From assembly GCA_030146225.1 (NCBI GenBank), contig JASLCA010000285.1, positions 1 to 31,530 on the forward strand: 31,530 nucleotides of DNA, in the 5' to 3' direction. Source of the stretch: Sphingobacterium sp. Lineage in GTDB: Bacteria; Bacteroidota; Bacteroidia; Sphingobacteriales; Sphingobacteriaceae. The notes beneath the pieces were generated by a model. That model did no database searches, was not told where the DNA came from, and saw only the letters and a program-made list of their open reading frames with translations. Made by a program: the position numbers and the translations under genes. Positions 1-6,614 of the stretch are shown piece by piece; within the stretch, counting starts at the first letter, position 1; the number at the start of each line of letters is the position of its first letter.

Positions 1-191
1 TCCATACCGAATAAAGGCAATTCCGTCTCAGGGTGTAACTTTAACCAGGTAGTATCTGTATCCTTAATAATCTTTAGGTACTCCTCACCTTCCTTATAAA
101 TCATAAACATATCTTCTTCTTCGGGGAACACAGCATACACGATATCGTTTATTTCAATGTCGAAGGGTTCCTTGGCTCCATGCAATTCCAT
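1..191 (-). CDS. Acidic protein of unknown function, N-terminal part only
   Basis: The gene reads leftwards and runs off the left edge, so only its first 63 codons are visible. The start MELHGAKEPFDIEIND follows a perfect TAnnTTTG promoter element at 209-216 by about 17 nt, which supports this ATG. The visible protein is rich in Glu and Asp (a run PEEEDMF near residues 23-29) and has the alternating pattern of a small beta-rich soluble protein, with no signal peptide or membrane segment. I do not recognise the family and assign no function. It is divergent from dprA, with 65 nt between the two start codons. Confidence 0.75.
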   Translation of the reverse strand, partial: MELHGAKEPFDIEINDIVYAVFPEEEDMFMIYKEGEEYLKIIKDTDTTWLKLHPETELPLFGM

Positions 192-208
192 AGCTAACGT
201 TTTTTTAA

Positions 209-216
209 CAAAGTTA
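209..216 (-). promoter_or_regulatory. Bacteroidota -7 promoter element for the leftward unknown gene
   Basis: Read on the minus strand this is TAACTTTG, a perfect match to the TAnnTTTG element of the Bacteroidota primary sigma factor. It lies 17 nt before the ATG at 191. No good TTTG at -33 is visible, so the call rests on one half of the promoter. Confidence 0.45.
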
Positions 217-256
217 GGTTATTTAAAGTAATTTCTTAATTTTAGGAAACCAAATT

Positions 257-1357
257 ATGAACAAACTGCAACAACTTGCGCTCACAAGAACCAGAGGCGT
301 AGGGGTTAAAACCCTACATAGCTTGATGTTGCACTTTGAATCTCCGGAACAAGTCTTTAAGGCGAGTAAGCAAGCCTTGCAAGCAATCCCTGGACTAAGC
401 AAGCCCAGCATTGATGCCATTCTGAGTAAGGAAGCTTGGTCAACTGCTGAAGCCGAACTAAAGCAGCTAAGCCAACTTGGCATCAATACCCTATGGGCTA
501 CAGATAAGGAGTATCCCCAACGCTTACGGCATTGTGAGGATGCGCCACTGCTATTGTATGCAAAAGGAAAAGCAGACCTAAACCCCAAGTATGCAGTAAG
601 CATTGTGGGCAGCCGCAAGGCGACAAGCTATGGCCTGCGACTTTGTGAAGAACTGATTAGCTCCCTTAGCAGCATGCAAGGCCTACAGATCATTAGCGGC
701 TTAGCCTTTGGCATAGACATTCAAGCGCATCGACTAGCCTTGAAACACAATATCCCCACCCTAGGCGTACTAGGACATGGATTTAAACAGTTATATCCAG
801 CAGCTCACCGCAAGATTTCGGATCAGATGTGCGCAACAGGCGGCTTGTTGACGGAGTACAGCTACAGCACAAAGGCGGAACGTATCACCTTCCCCGCTAG
901 GAATCGCATTATAGCTGGACTTAGTGATGTAACCATTGTAGTAGAGGCAGCGATCAAAGGTGGAGCCCTTATAACAGCTGAAATAGCCAACAGCTACAAC
1001 AGGGATGTATGTGCATTTCCAGGCAGCATAGGCCAAGTCTATTCAGAAGGCTGTAACTACCTTATCAAAACCCATAGGGCACAGCTTATCCGCAATGGAG
1101 ATGATCTTCGCTACCTTATGGGCTGGGAGCAAGACCTTAAGAAGCCAGTAGACAAGCAGCTCAGCCTACTCGGGCCTAGCCCCAGCAAAGATGAAGCAGC
1201 GGTATGCGCATTCTTAGCGATGGCACATGAAGCCAGCATTGATGCAATCGCCCAGCAGCTTGCTTGGCCGATGAGCAAGCTCGCCATCCTTCTGCTGGAG
1301 ATGGAGCTAAAAGAACAAATCATTGCCTTACCTGGTAAAACCTATAAAAACCTTTAA
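257..1357 (+). CDS. dprA: DNA processing protein DprA (Smf family)
   Basis: DprA binds single-stranded DNA entering the cell during transformation and loads RecA; many bacteria that are not known to be competent also carry it. The 366-residue length fits the family. The N-terminal 60 residues contain a helix-hairpin-helix-like stretch (RTRGVGVKTLHSL, then IPGLSKPSIDAIL). The Rossmann-like core begins at SIVGSRKAT (residues 115-123) and continues through SGLAFGID, GHGFKQLYP, GGLLTEY (from 195), FPARNRIIAGLS and VVEAAIKGGALITA, all diagnostic of Smf/DprA. The last 60 residues look like the winged-helix C-terminal domain. The MFS transporter gene starts 17 nt after its stop, so the two are probably co-transcribed, although no functional link is evident. 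Identification is secure; a role in natural competence is inference only. Confidence 0.96.
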   Translation: MNKLQQLALTRTRGVGVKTLHSLMLHFESPEQVFKASKQALQAIPGLSKPSIDAILSKEAWSTAEAELKQLSQLGINTLWATDKEYPQRLRHCEDAPLLLYAKGKADLNPKYAVSIVGSRKATSYGLRLCEELISSLSSMQGLQIISGLAFGIDIQAHRLALKHNIPTLGVLGHGFKQLYPAAHRKISDQMCATGGLLTEYSYSTKAERITFPARNRIIAGLSDVTIVVEAAIKGGALITAEIANSYNRDVCAFPGSIGQVYSEGCNYLIKTHRAQLIRNGDDLRYLMGWEQDLKKPVDKQLSLLGPSPSKDEAAVCAFLAMAHEASIDAIAQQLAWPMSKLAILLLEMELKEQIIALPGKTYKNL

Positions 1358-1373
1358 CCTATTTATAAACCCT

Positions 1374-2912
1374 ATGCAGAACGAAAAAAAAACTTTATGG
1401 AAAGTAATTGGAGCCTCTTCGTTGGGCACCTTAATTGAATGGTACGATTTTTTTATTTTCGGTAGTCTCTCTGTTGTCTTAGCGACAAAATTTTTCCCAG
1501 CAGATAATCCCACCGCCGCCTTTCTATCCACCTTAGCAACCTTTGCCGCCGGCTTTGTGGTGCGTCCCTTTGGAGCACTCTTCTTTGGTAGATTAGGAGA
1601 TCTTATAGGCCGGAAGTACACCTTTATGGTGACCTTAATGCTTATGGGTGGCGCCACCTTCCTGATTGGCTGTGTGCCCAGCTATGAGTCTATAGGCTTT
1701 GTAGCCCCCTTGTTAGTGCTGTTTTTGCGTCTCCTACAGGGCTTAGCACTGGGTGGAGAGTATGGCGGCGCAGCGACCTATGTGGCTGAATACAGCCCCA
1801 AGGGTGAAAGAGGCTATTGGACCTCTTGGATACAGACGACAGCCACCTTTGGCCTATTAATTTCCCTTATGGTAATCCTCGCTACGCGTTATATCTTAAG
1901 CGAGCAGCAGTTTGATGACTGGGGCTGGCGGGTGCCCTTTATCTTATCCATCTTTATGGTGTATGTATCTTACTTAATCCGTAAGAACATGGATGAATCT
2001 CCAGAATTTAAACAGGCAAAGGCAGAAGGGAAAACCGCTACAAATCCTTTAAAGGAGAGCTTTGGCAACAAGTACAACCTAAAATTTGTCTTATTAGCCC
2101 TCTTTGGGGCAGCCATGGGGCAAGGGGTAGTCTGGTATACAGGACAATTTTACTCCATGAGCTTTATGAAGACGGTTATGTTCTTAGAGAGCAATCAAGC
2201 GGATATGATCCTCGGAATAGCCTTGCTTTTAGGCACCCCCTTCTTTGTGGTCTTTGGTAAATTAAGCGACAAGGTAGGTAGAAAGTGGATTATGCTAACA
2301 GGAATGCTGCTAGCACTGCTAACCTATAGACCCATCTACGAAGCCATGTACCAGATCACCAATACCAGTACAAAGACGAGTATAGCGCTGCAAGAGGCTC
2401 CTCTTGTAGAGCGAATCAACAAAGGCAATAGCATAGACGAGCTAACCACCAGCACGCGCCTATACCATGATGGCACACGCGAAAAACAGGTGATCACCAA
2501 GCAGCTTCATCAAGGGATAAGCACACAGCTCCACGTAGATGAAGCGCCCAGCCTCACCAAAACAAGCATCCATATATCGGGATTAAACTATGTAAAACTA
2601 GTACTTTTAATCTTTATACAAATCATCTACATCACCCTAGTCTATGGGCCAATAGCAGCCTTCTTGGTGGAGATTTTCCCCGTCAAGATCCGATACACCT
2701 CCATGTCCCTACCCTATCATATTGGGAATGGCATATTTGGGGGCTTACTCCCCGCTGTATCGACCTACCTAGCCAGCAATGCGCTGAGCAAGGGAGACGC
2801 CAACTTCTACCTAGCAGGACTCTGGTATCCAATAATTATTTCAGCAGCCTGTTTTATAATCGGCGCACTTTATATCACAAAAACAATGACAGCAGATAAA
2901 AACGAAAATTAA
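1374..2912 (+). CDS. MHS-family MFS transporter (metabolite:proton symporter)
   Basis: An inner-membrane carrier of the major facilitator superfamily, metabolite:H+ symporter branch (relatives: ProP, KgtP, ShiA). I chose the ATG at 1374 (MQNEKKTLWKVIGASS, 512 residues); an upstream alternative would overlap dprA and add a non-conserved tail. Family hallmarks are SSLGTLIEWYDFFIFG at the start, the loop 2-3 motif GRLGDLIGRK (about residues 72-81), RLLQGLALGGEYGGAA, and the second-half motif FGKLSDKVGRK. About twelve hydrophobic segments are visible. Between the segment ending LLALLTY and the one starting KLVLLIFIQ lies a polar insertion of roughly 90 residues rich in Thr, Glu and Lys, absent from the E. 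coli relatives. The next gene starts only 2 nt after the stop and encodes a small membrane protein. The substrate cannot be read from sequence; organic acid, proline or betaine are candidates. Confidence 0.92.
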   Translation: MQNEKKTLWKVIGASSLGTLIEWYDFFIFGSLSVVLATKFFPADNPTAAFLSTLATFAAGFVVRPFGALFFGRLGDLIGRKYTFMVTLMLMGGATFLIGCVPSYESIGFVAPLLVLFLRLLQGLALGGEYGGAATYVAEYSPKGERGYWTSWIQTTATFGLLISLMVILATRYILSEQQFDDWGWRVPFILSIFMVYVSYLIRKNMDESPEFKQAKAEGKTATNPLKESFGNKYNLKFVLLALFGAAMGQGVVWYTGQFYSMSFMKTVMFLESNQADMILGIALLLGTPFFVVFGKLSDKVGRKWIMLTGMLLALLTYRPIYEAMYQITNTSTKTSIALQEAPLVERINKGNSIDELTTSTRLYHDGTREKQVITKQLHQGISTQLHVDEAPSLTKTSIHISGLNYVKLVLLIFIQIIYITLVYGPIAAFLVEIFPVKIRYTSMSLPYHIGNGIFGGLLPAVSTYLASNALSKGDANFYLAGLWYPIIISAACFIIGALYITKTMTADKNEN

Positions 2913-2914
2913 TT

Positions 2915-3142
2915 ATGAGAAAATTAAAAAGAATTTTAGGCATCCTCTGGATTTTGCTCGCTGTACTTACCGCATACTTCTGCATATTCCACTTTGGCTT
3001 ACCTAAATTAAGCAGTGGAAAACAAGAAGATTTAGTCTTTGGGATTATTATCTTGTTTATTCTAACCCCAATTATCAGCATTGGCTTAGGTATTTTCGGA
3101 TATTTTGCCCTTACCGGAGAATATGACGCCGAGAAAATGTAA
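2915..3142 (+). CDS. Small two-helix membrane protein partner of the MHS transporter (DUF6814-like)
   Basis: A 75-residue protein with two hydrophobic segments (roughly residues 7-29 and 42-65), a short polar loop between them, and an acidic tail ending GEYDAEKM. It begins 2 nt after the transporter stop, so translation is very likely coupled. Small proteins of this size with an N-terminus like KLKRxLGILW are, from memory, found directly behind MHS transporters in Bacteroidota (DUF6814); I could not check the family assignment. Its role is unknown. A small regulatory or stabilising subunit of the transporter is the simplest inference from the gene order. A strong terminator follows at 3163. 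Confidence 0.82.
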   Translation: MRKLKRILGILWILLAVLTAYFCIFHFGLPKLSSGKQEDLVFGIIILFILTPIISIGLGIFGYFALTGEYDAEKM

Positions 3143-3162
3143 TTTTCTCAACTGATAATCAA

Positions 3163-3210
3163 GATGCTATGCAAAGCATGTGAAAATTCTTTGCATAGCA
3201 TCAATTTTTT
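3163..3210 (+). terminator. Terminator of the dprA-transporter-small protein unit
   Basis: A perfect 14-bp stem (3163-3176 with 3189-3202), a 12-nt loop, then AATTTTTT. The 3' arm of the stem also carries the -33 element of the next promoter. Confidence 0.85.
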
Positions 3211-3220
3211 ACTACTTTTG
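3190..3220 (+). promoter_or_regulatory. Consensus Bacteroidota promoter for the SRP RNA
   Basis: TTTG at 3190-3193, exactly 19 nt, then TACTTTTG at 3213-3220: a full match to TTTG-N19-TAnnTTTG. It predicts transcription starting near 3224, exactly where the folded RNA begins. It overlaps the preceding terminator and its T tract. Confidence 0.88.
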
Positions 3221-3223
3221 TGA

Positions 3224-3330
3224 CGGGTAAGTCTTCTACGACCAGCTCCTAATGACTCCCCCAGATTGGGAACAAAGCAAGGGTAATTGGTTGAGCGGTG
3301 CGATAGAAGTAGCTTACCCACTTTTTTTTT
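3224..3330 (+). ncRNA. ffs: Signal recognition particle RNA, small bacterial type (4.5S)
   Basis: The RNA scaffold that, with the Ffh protein, targets membrane proteins to the translocon. The roughly 100-nt sequence folds into one long hairpin: GGGTAAG (3225-3231) pairs with CTTACCC (3313-3319), CTTCTA with TAGAAG, ACC/GCTC (3241-3248) with GAGC/GGT (3293-3299), and CCC with GGG at 3281-3283. The tip has a GGAA tetraloop (3269-3272) closed by a G-C pair, and the 3' side carries AGCAAGG (3276-3282), matching the conserved Ffh-binding domain IV motif; the flanking CTCCCCCAG...AGCAAGGGTAA arrangement is typical of this RNA. A consensus promoter ends just upstream and a nine-T run (3322-3330) terminates it. 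The exact ends are inferred. No tRNA-like or mRNA feature explains this structure. Confidence 0.9.
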
Positions 3331-3499
3331 CAAAATTTTGGCTAAAAGTCAATAAAAACATCCCCCTCATTTTCCTACACTAGACCCTCTAATAGCGCAT
3401 TTAGGCCCTTAAGATTTTCAATTTCTCACATTTTGCTTTTCTCTTTTTACTTAACTACGATATTTTTCGTTTCTTTGTAATCCGAATTAACGAAAAAGC

Positions 3500-4342
3500 A
3501 TGAGTTGGTTTAAAAGAAATAAAGCTGGTATTAATACCGCAACTGAAAATAAAAAGGAAGCTCCTGATGGTATGTGGAATAAATGTCCCAACTGTAAGAA
3601 GCCCTTATTGAATAGTGAGCAGATAGAAAATAAATATGTGTGTCAATATTGTGATTACCATATCCGAATCGGCTCTGCCGCTTATTTTTCCATCCTTTTT
3701 GACGACAACAACTTCACAGAATTGTTTGCGAACTTAACCTCAGCGGATCCGCTGTCGTTCTCCGACACGAAGCCATACCCTACTCGTCTAGCTGATAGTC
3801 AAGCCAAAACTGGATTAAAAGATGCTATTCGCTGTGGACATGGCAAGATGGAAGGCCAAGACATTGTTATCGCTTGTATGGACTTCACCTTTATCGGTGG
3901 ATCTATGGGCTCGGTAGTGGGAGAAAAGATTGCCCGATCAATCGATTATTGTATACAGCATAAAGTTCCGTTTATGCTAATCTCCAAGTCTGGTGGTGCC
4001 CGGATGATGGAAGCGGCATTCTCCTTAATGCAGATGGCCAAGACTTCCGCTAAGTTAGCCTTATTGGCAAAAGCGAAAATCCCTTACGTATGCCTTCTTA
4101 CAGACCCTACAACAGGCGGTGTTACGGCATCCTATGCCATGCTAGGCGATGTGAATATCGCTGAACCAGGAGCCTTAATCGGCTTCGCAGGGCCTCGCGT
4201 AATTAAAGAGACCATTAAGAAAGATCTGCCAAAAGGCTTTCAGACTTCTGAATTCCTATTGGAGCATGGCTTCTTAGACTTTATCGTAGACAGAAGAAAC
4301 TTAAAAAATAAGGTTGCTGCTTACTTGCGCTTACTAAAGTAA
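3500..4342 (+). CDS. accD: Acetyl-CoA carboxylase, carboxyltransferase subunit beta
   Basis: AccD and AccA form the carboxyltransferase that moves the carboxyl group from biotin to acetyl-CoA, giving malonyl-CoA for fatty acid synthesis in the cytoplasm. The 280-residue protein starts with the expected four-cysteine zinc ribbon (C29, C32, C48, C51), followed by the crotonase-like carboxyltransferase fold with FTFIGGSMGSVVGEKI, SKSGGARMMEA, DPTTGGVTASYAMLGD and GFAGPRVI. All are intact, and the length fits family members of about 280-300 residues. It stands alone: the SRP RNA is upstream and a strong terminator is 24 nt downstream; accA is not in the window. The 169 nt between the SRP RNA T tract and this start hold a weak -7-like TTTCTTTG near 3470. 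Confidence 0.97.
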   Translation: MSWFKRNKAGINTATENKKEAPDGMWNKCPNCKKPLLNSEQIENKYVCQYCDYHIRIGSAAYFSILFDDNNFTELFANLTSADPLSFSDTKPYPTRLADSQAKTGLKDAIRCGHGKMEGQDIVIACMDFTFIGGSMGSVVGEKIARSIDYCIQHKVPFMLISKSGGARMMEAAFSLMQMAKTSAKLALLAKAKIPYVCLLTDPTTGGVTASYAMLGDVNIAEPGALIGFAGPRVIKETIKKDLPKGFQTSEFLLEHGFLDFIVDRRNLKNKVAAYLRLLK

Positions 4343-4366
4343 GGCTAGCAGCTAGCTAAAAAACAT

Positions 4367-4402
4367 AAAAAGGGTTCTGCTGTATAAGCAGAACCCTTTT
4401 TA
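4367..4402. terminator. Bidirectional terminator between accD and the HExxH gene
   Basis: A 15-bp stem (4367-4381 with 4387-4401) with a 5-nt loop. A/T runs on both sides let it serve convergent transcripts from either strand. Confidence 0.92.
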
Positions 4403-4418
4403 TTGGCTGGTAGCCAAC

Positions 4419-4772
4419 TTATCGCCTTAAATACCTAGCAAAAGCCCAAAACGGTCTATTCCTGAGGTAATTCAATTCCCCCTGATGTGCATATGCCTCC
4501 CGCTCAAAGGAAATATGCATATAGGCCTTCTTAAAATCTCGAAAATATAAATAGCGTATAAAAAATTCGCCCAAGTAGAGCATATAAAAAGGTACAATCA
4601 AGAGCTCTACCGCTTGAGCAATATGTATCCGCTCATGATTGATTAGGAATTGATCCTGACGTAGGGATTTGTTGACCAGCAAGATAAAAGGGAAAATCGT
4701 AATTGCCGATGCCCGCTTGCCAGACAGCAAATCTGTCCAAAACCTACTAACTATAATCTTTCCCTTCATCAT
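4419..4772 (-). CDS. Small HExxH-containing, membrane-associated protein of unknown function
   Basis: A 117-residue protein. Residues 46-50 are HERIH, a match to the HExxH zinc-peptidase signature, and about 40 residues later FEREAY (89-94) offers glutamates that could be a third metal ligand. Two hydrophobic stretches (about 23-34 and 55-77, the latter with VELLIVPFYMLYLGEFF) suggest contact with the membrane. This layout resembles tiny gluzincin-like proteins seen in Bacteroidota, but I do not recognise a named family and the protease activity is unproven. It is divergent from the MerR-type regulator at 4869, with a 96-nt gap. It converges on accD with a shared terminator. The start could be either of two adjacent ATG codons. 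Confidence 0.8.
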   Translation of the reverse strand: MMKGKIIVSRFWTDLLSGKRASAITIFPFILLVNKSLRQDQFLINHERIHIAQAVELLIVPFYMLYLGEFFIRYLYFRDFKKAYMHISFEREAYAHQGELNYLRNRPFWAFARYLRR

Positions 4773-4819
4773 TTATGTGATTCCATACAAGCTTACAAAA
4801 TTTTTCTCAAGCAGAAAAT

Positions 4820-4849
4820 TTTGAAAATCAAACATACATTGTATATTTG
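4820..4849 (+). promoter_or_regulatory. Promoter of the MerR-type regulator
   Basis: TTTG at 4820-4823, an 18-nt spacer, then TATATTTG at 4842-4849. The predicted start lies only about 15 nt before the ATG at 4869, close to a purine-rich AAAGGAG at 4852-4858. Confidence 0.7.
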
Positions 4850-4868
4850 TTAAAGGAGAATTTACACT

Positions 4869-5204
4869 ATGCCTTACAAGGAACGCGAAATAAACAAGTT
4901 ATATTATACGATGGGCGAAGTAACCGCCATGTTTGAGGTTAACGCTTCGCAGATCCGGTTTTATGAGCGTGAATTTGATATTCTTCAACCAAAGAAGAAT
5001 AAAAAAGGCAATCGTCTCTTTACCCAAGATGATATCGCAAACTTAAAAATCATCTTTAACTTGGTTAAAGACAAGGGCTACACCCTGCAAGGAGCTAGAG
5101 ATTACCTGCGCGCCAACAAGAATGAAGTAAAGGAAAATCAGCGAGTTATAGACTCCTTAGAAAAGTTAAAAGGATTCCTTTTAGACGTGCGAGACAACCT
5201 ATAA
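4869..5204 (+). CDS. MerR-family transcriptional regulator without an effector domain
   Basis: A 111-residue DNA-binding protein. The N-terminal winged helix-turn-helix is clear: YYTMGEVTAMFEVNASQIRFYEREFDILQP, in which the regulator recognises DNA and the RxYExE-like turn is conserved, followed by GNRLFTQDDIANLKIIFNLVKDKGYTLQGARDYL. The C-terminal 25-30 residues are a short charged helix suited to dimerisation. There are no conserved cysteines and no room for a ligand-binding domain, unlike metal or drug sensors of this family. Small MerR proteins of this kind are common in Bacteroidota, with mostly unknown targets. The neighbouring HExxH gene is divergent and could be a target, or the regulator may control itself; both are inference. 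Confidence 0.92.
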   Translation: MPYKEREINKLYYTMGEVTAMFEVNASQIRFYEREFDILQPKKNKKGNRLFTQDDIANLKIIFNLVKDKGYTLQGARDYLRANKNEVKENQRVIDSLEKLKGFLLDVRDNL

Positions 5205-5265
5205 TGCAAATAAACTGCGGCCCTGCGCTAAGCAGCTAAGCTCCCATAACAGGTATAAACAAGCC

Positions 5266-5760
5266 TTAACGGCCTGATAACTCGATAACCTCCAAGTTTT
5301 CAATCTTATCCCCATTGACTTCAAATCGCATTAAGGTACGCACCTTATGCCAACCCTGTTTACCAGCAGCACCCGGATTAAGATGCAACAATTGAAGCTT
5401 AGGATCAAACTGCACCTTTAATATATGCGAATGCCCACAAATAAATAACTTTGGGGGATTAAGCACGATCTCTGGCTTGACCTGCGCAGCATAGCGCCCG
5501 GGATAGCCCCCAATATGCGTCATCCAAACATCCAGCTGTTCAGCCTGAAAGCGTAAATGTTCTGGACATTCCAAGCGCACATCCTTGTTATCAATATTAC
5601 CATACACCCCCTTAAAAGGCTTAAAGGCTTTTAACTGATCGATAATTTCTACTGTCCCAAAATCTCCGGCATGCCAGACCTCATCGCATTTGTCGAAATG
5701 CTTAAATACTGCATCATCCAAATAACTATGGGTGTCCGACAACAATCCAATTTTCAACAT
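5266..5760 (-). CDS. YfcE/MJ0936-type metallophosphoesterase
   Basis: A cytoplasmic phosphodiesterase of the calcineurin-like superfamily, 164 residues. The metal-binding motifs are in order: SDTHS (D9, H11), HAGDFG, YGNID, THIGG and CGHSH. These are the residues that hold the two catalytic metal ions, so the enzyme should be active. Homologues hydrolyse model phosphodiesters, and their cellular substrates are unsettled. It reads leftwards, downstream of trmN6 with a 58-nt gap, so the two may be one transcript. On the other side it converges with the MerR gene across a 61-nt gap in which I see no strong terminator. Confidence 0.93.
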   Translation of the reverse strand: MLKIGLLSDTHSYLDDAVFKHFDKCDEVWHAGDFGTVEIIDQLKAFKPFKGVYGNIDNKDVRLECPEHLRFQAEQLDVWMTHIGGYPGRYAAQVKPEIVLNPPKLFICGHSHILKVQFDPKLQLLHLNPGAAGKQGWHKVRTLMRFEVNGDKIENLEVIELSGR

Positions 5761-5818
5761 ATGTATACTATTAATTTATTAAAGGTATAAGGGCTCCACA
5801 AATAAGCCAAGTCAGCAC

Positions 5819-6526
5819 TTAAAAGGCCAAGAAGTAGGGCTTTAACAAAGCCTTATACGCCTCCGAATATACGGCCTTGGCAGCATAAATCGGAAATCTA
5901 GCCAGCTCCACTTGCCCCGCACTGTGACCTATTTTTAAGAGTTTACGGATAATTGGTCCATCAGCAAAGGAGGAGATCGCTAACTCGCTTTGCAGGTACA
6001 ACTCCTGCTCAGGCAGCAGGCCCTCGACAAGCCAATCCGCCAATTCAGCAGGTACAATGCAATGAAAGCTTCCTTCTGGGCTTAAGCGTCTGCTTACAAA
6101 GCGGATAAGCTTTTCGAAAAAAGCACTATCAGTATGCTTAGCCAGCGTCTTGCGCACATCCGGATTGTGCAAAGAATTGGTGTAAAATGGGGGATTTGAC
6201 ACAATCAGATCATAGGCCTCACCCACTGCTAAGTCTTCAAATGAGCCGCTAAACAAGTGCATCTCATTTGGAAAAGGCGCAGCGGAAAAATTAGAGGCCG
6301 CCCGCTGGGCTGCCTGCGCATCAATCTCAACGCCATGCACGATGGCAGTAGGATACTGCTGTGCAAGCATCAAGGCGATAACACCTGTACCCGTACCTAT
6401 GTCCAGAATACGCTTGGCATCCGGCTGCCTAGCATATGCCGCTAGCAATACGCCATCCGTATTAATCTTCATCGCGCAGTCAGCTTGATCAACTTCAAAT
6501 TCCTTAAATCGAAAAACAGAGCCCAT
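5819..6526 (-). CDS. trmN6: tRNA1(Val) A37 N6-methyltransferase TrmN6
   Basis: An SAM-dependent methyltransferase that makes N6-methyladenosine at position 37 of tRNA-Val in E. coli (YfiC). The 235-residue protein has the YfiC-type N-terminus FRFKEFEVDQADCAMKINTDGVLL, the SAM-binding motif RILDIGTGTGVIAL and the catalytic NPPF in LIVSNPPFYTN. The length fits. The start at 6526 is supported by homology of the first 25 residues, and a perfect -7 element ends only 4 nt before it (see promoter), so the message may be essentially leaderless. It could alternatively be a close paralogue acting on another RNA, since N-terminal and NPPF motifs are shared by related enzymes. Confidence 0.9.
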   Translation of the reverse strand: MGSVFRFKEFEVDQADCAMKINTDGVLLAAYARQPDAKRILDIGTGTGVIALMLAQQYPTAIVHGVEIDAQAAQRAASNFSAAPFPNEMHLFSGSFEDLAVGEAYDLIVSNPPFYTNSLHNPDVRKTLAKHTDSAFFEKLIRFVSRRLSPEGSFHCIVPAELADWLVEGLLPEQELYLQSELAISSFADGPIIRKLLKIGHSAGQVELARFPIYAAKAVYSEAYKALLKPYFLAF

Positions 6527-6530
6527 TGCG

Positions 6531-6538
6531 CAAAGTTA
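6531..6538 (-). promoter_or_regulatory. -7 promoter element directly abutting the trmN6 start
   Basis: On the minus strand this is TAACTTTG, a perfect TAnnTTTG. The ATG of trmN6 follows after only four bases, which implies a 5' leader of zero to a few nucleotides. Confidence 0.5.
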
Positions 6539-6614
6539 AACTTAAATCCGAAACCTAAACAGGGGTTTTAATAAACAAATAATATTTCCTACTTTGGTAC
6601 AAACATCCAACCCC

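Noticed and set aside
1323..1373. Longer N-terminus for the MHS transporter
   Set aside because: It overlaps the end of dprA and lacks conservation; the ATG at 1374 begins the family-like sequence.
3148..3333. Open frame on the minus strand encoding about 60 residues
   Set aside because: It lies antisense to the SRP RNA and the upstream terminator, and its peptide reflects the RNA's base-paired structure.
6594..6614. TTG start for the exported protein
   Set aside because: It adds polar residues ahead of a clean signal peptide that begins at the ATG at 6615.
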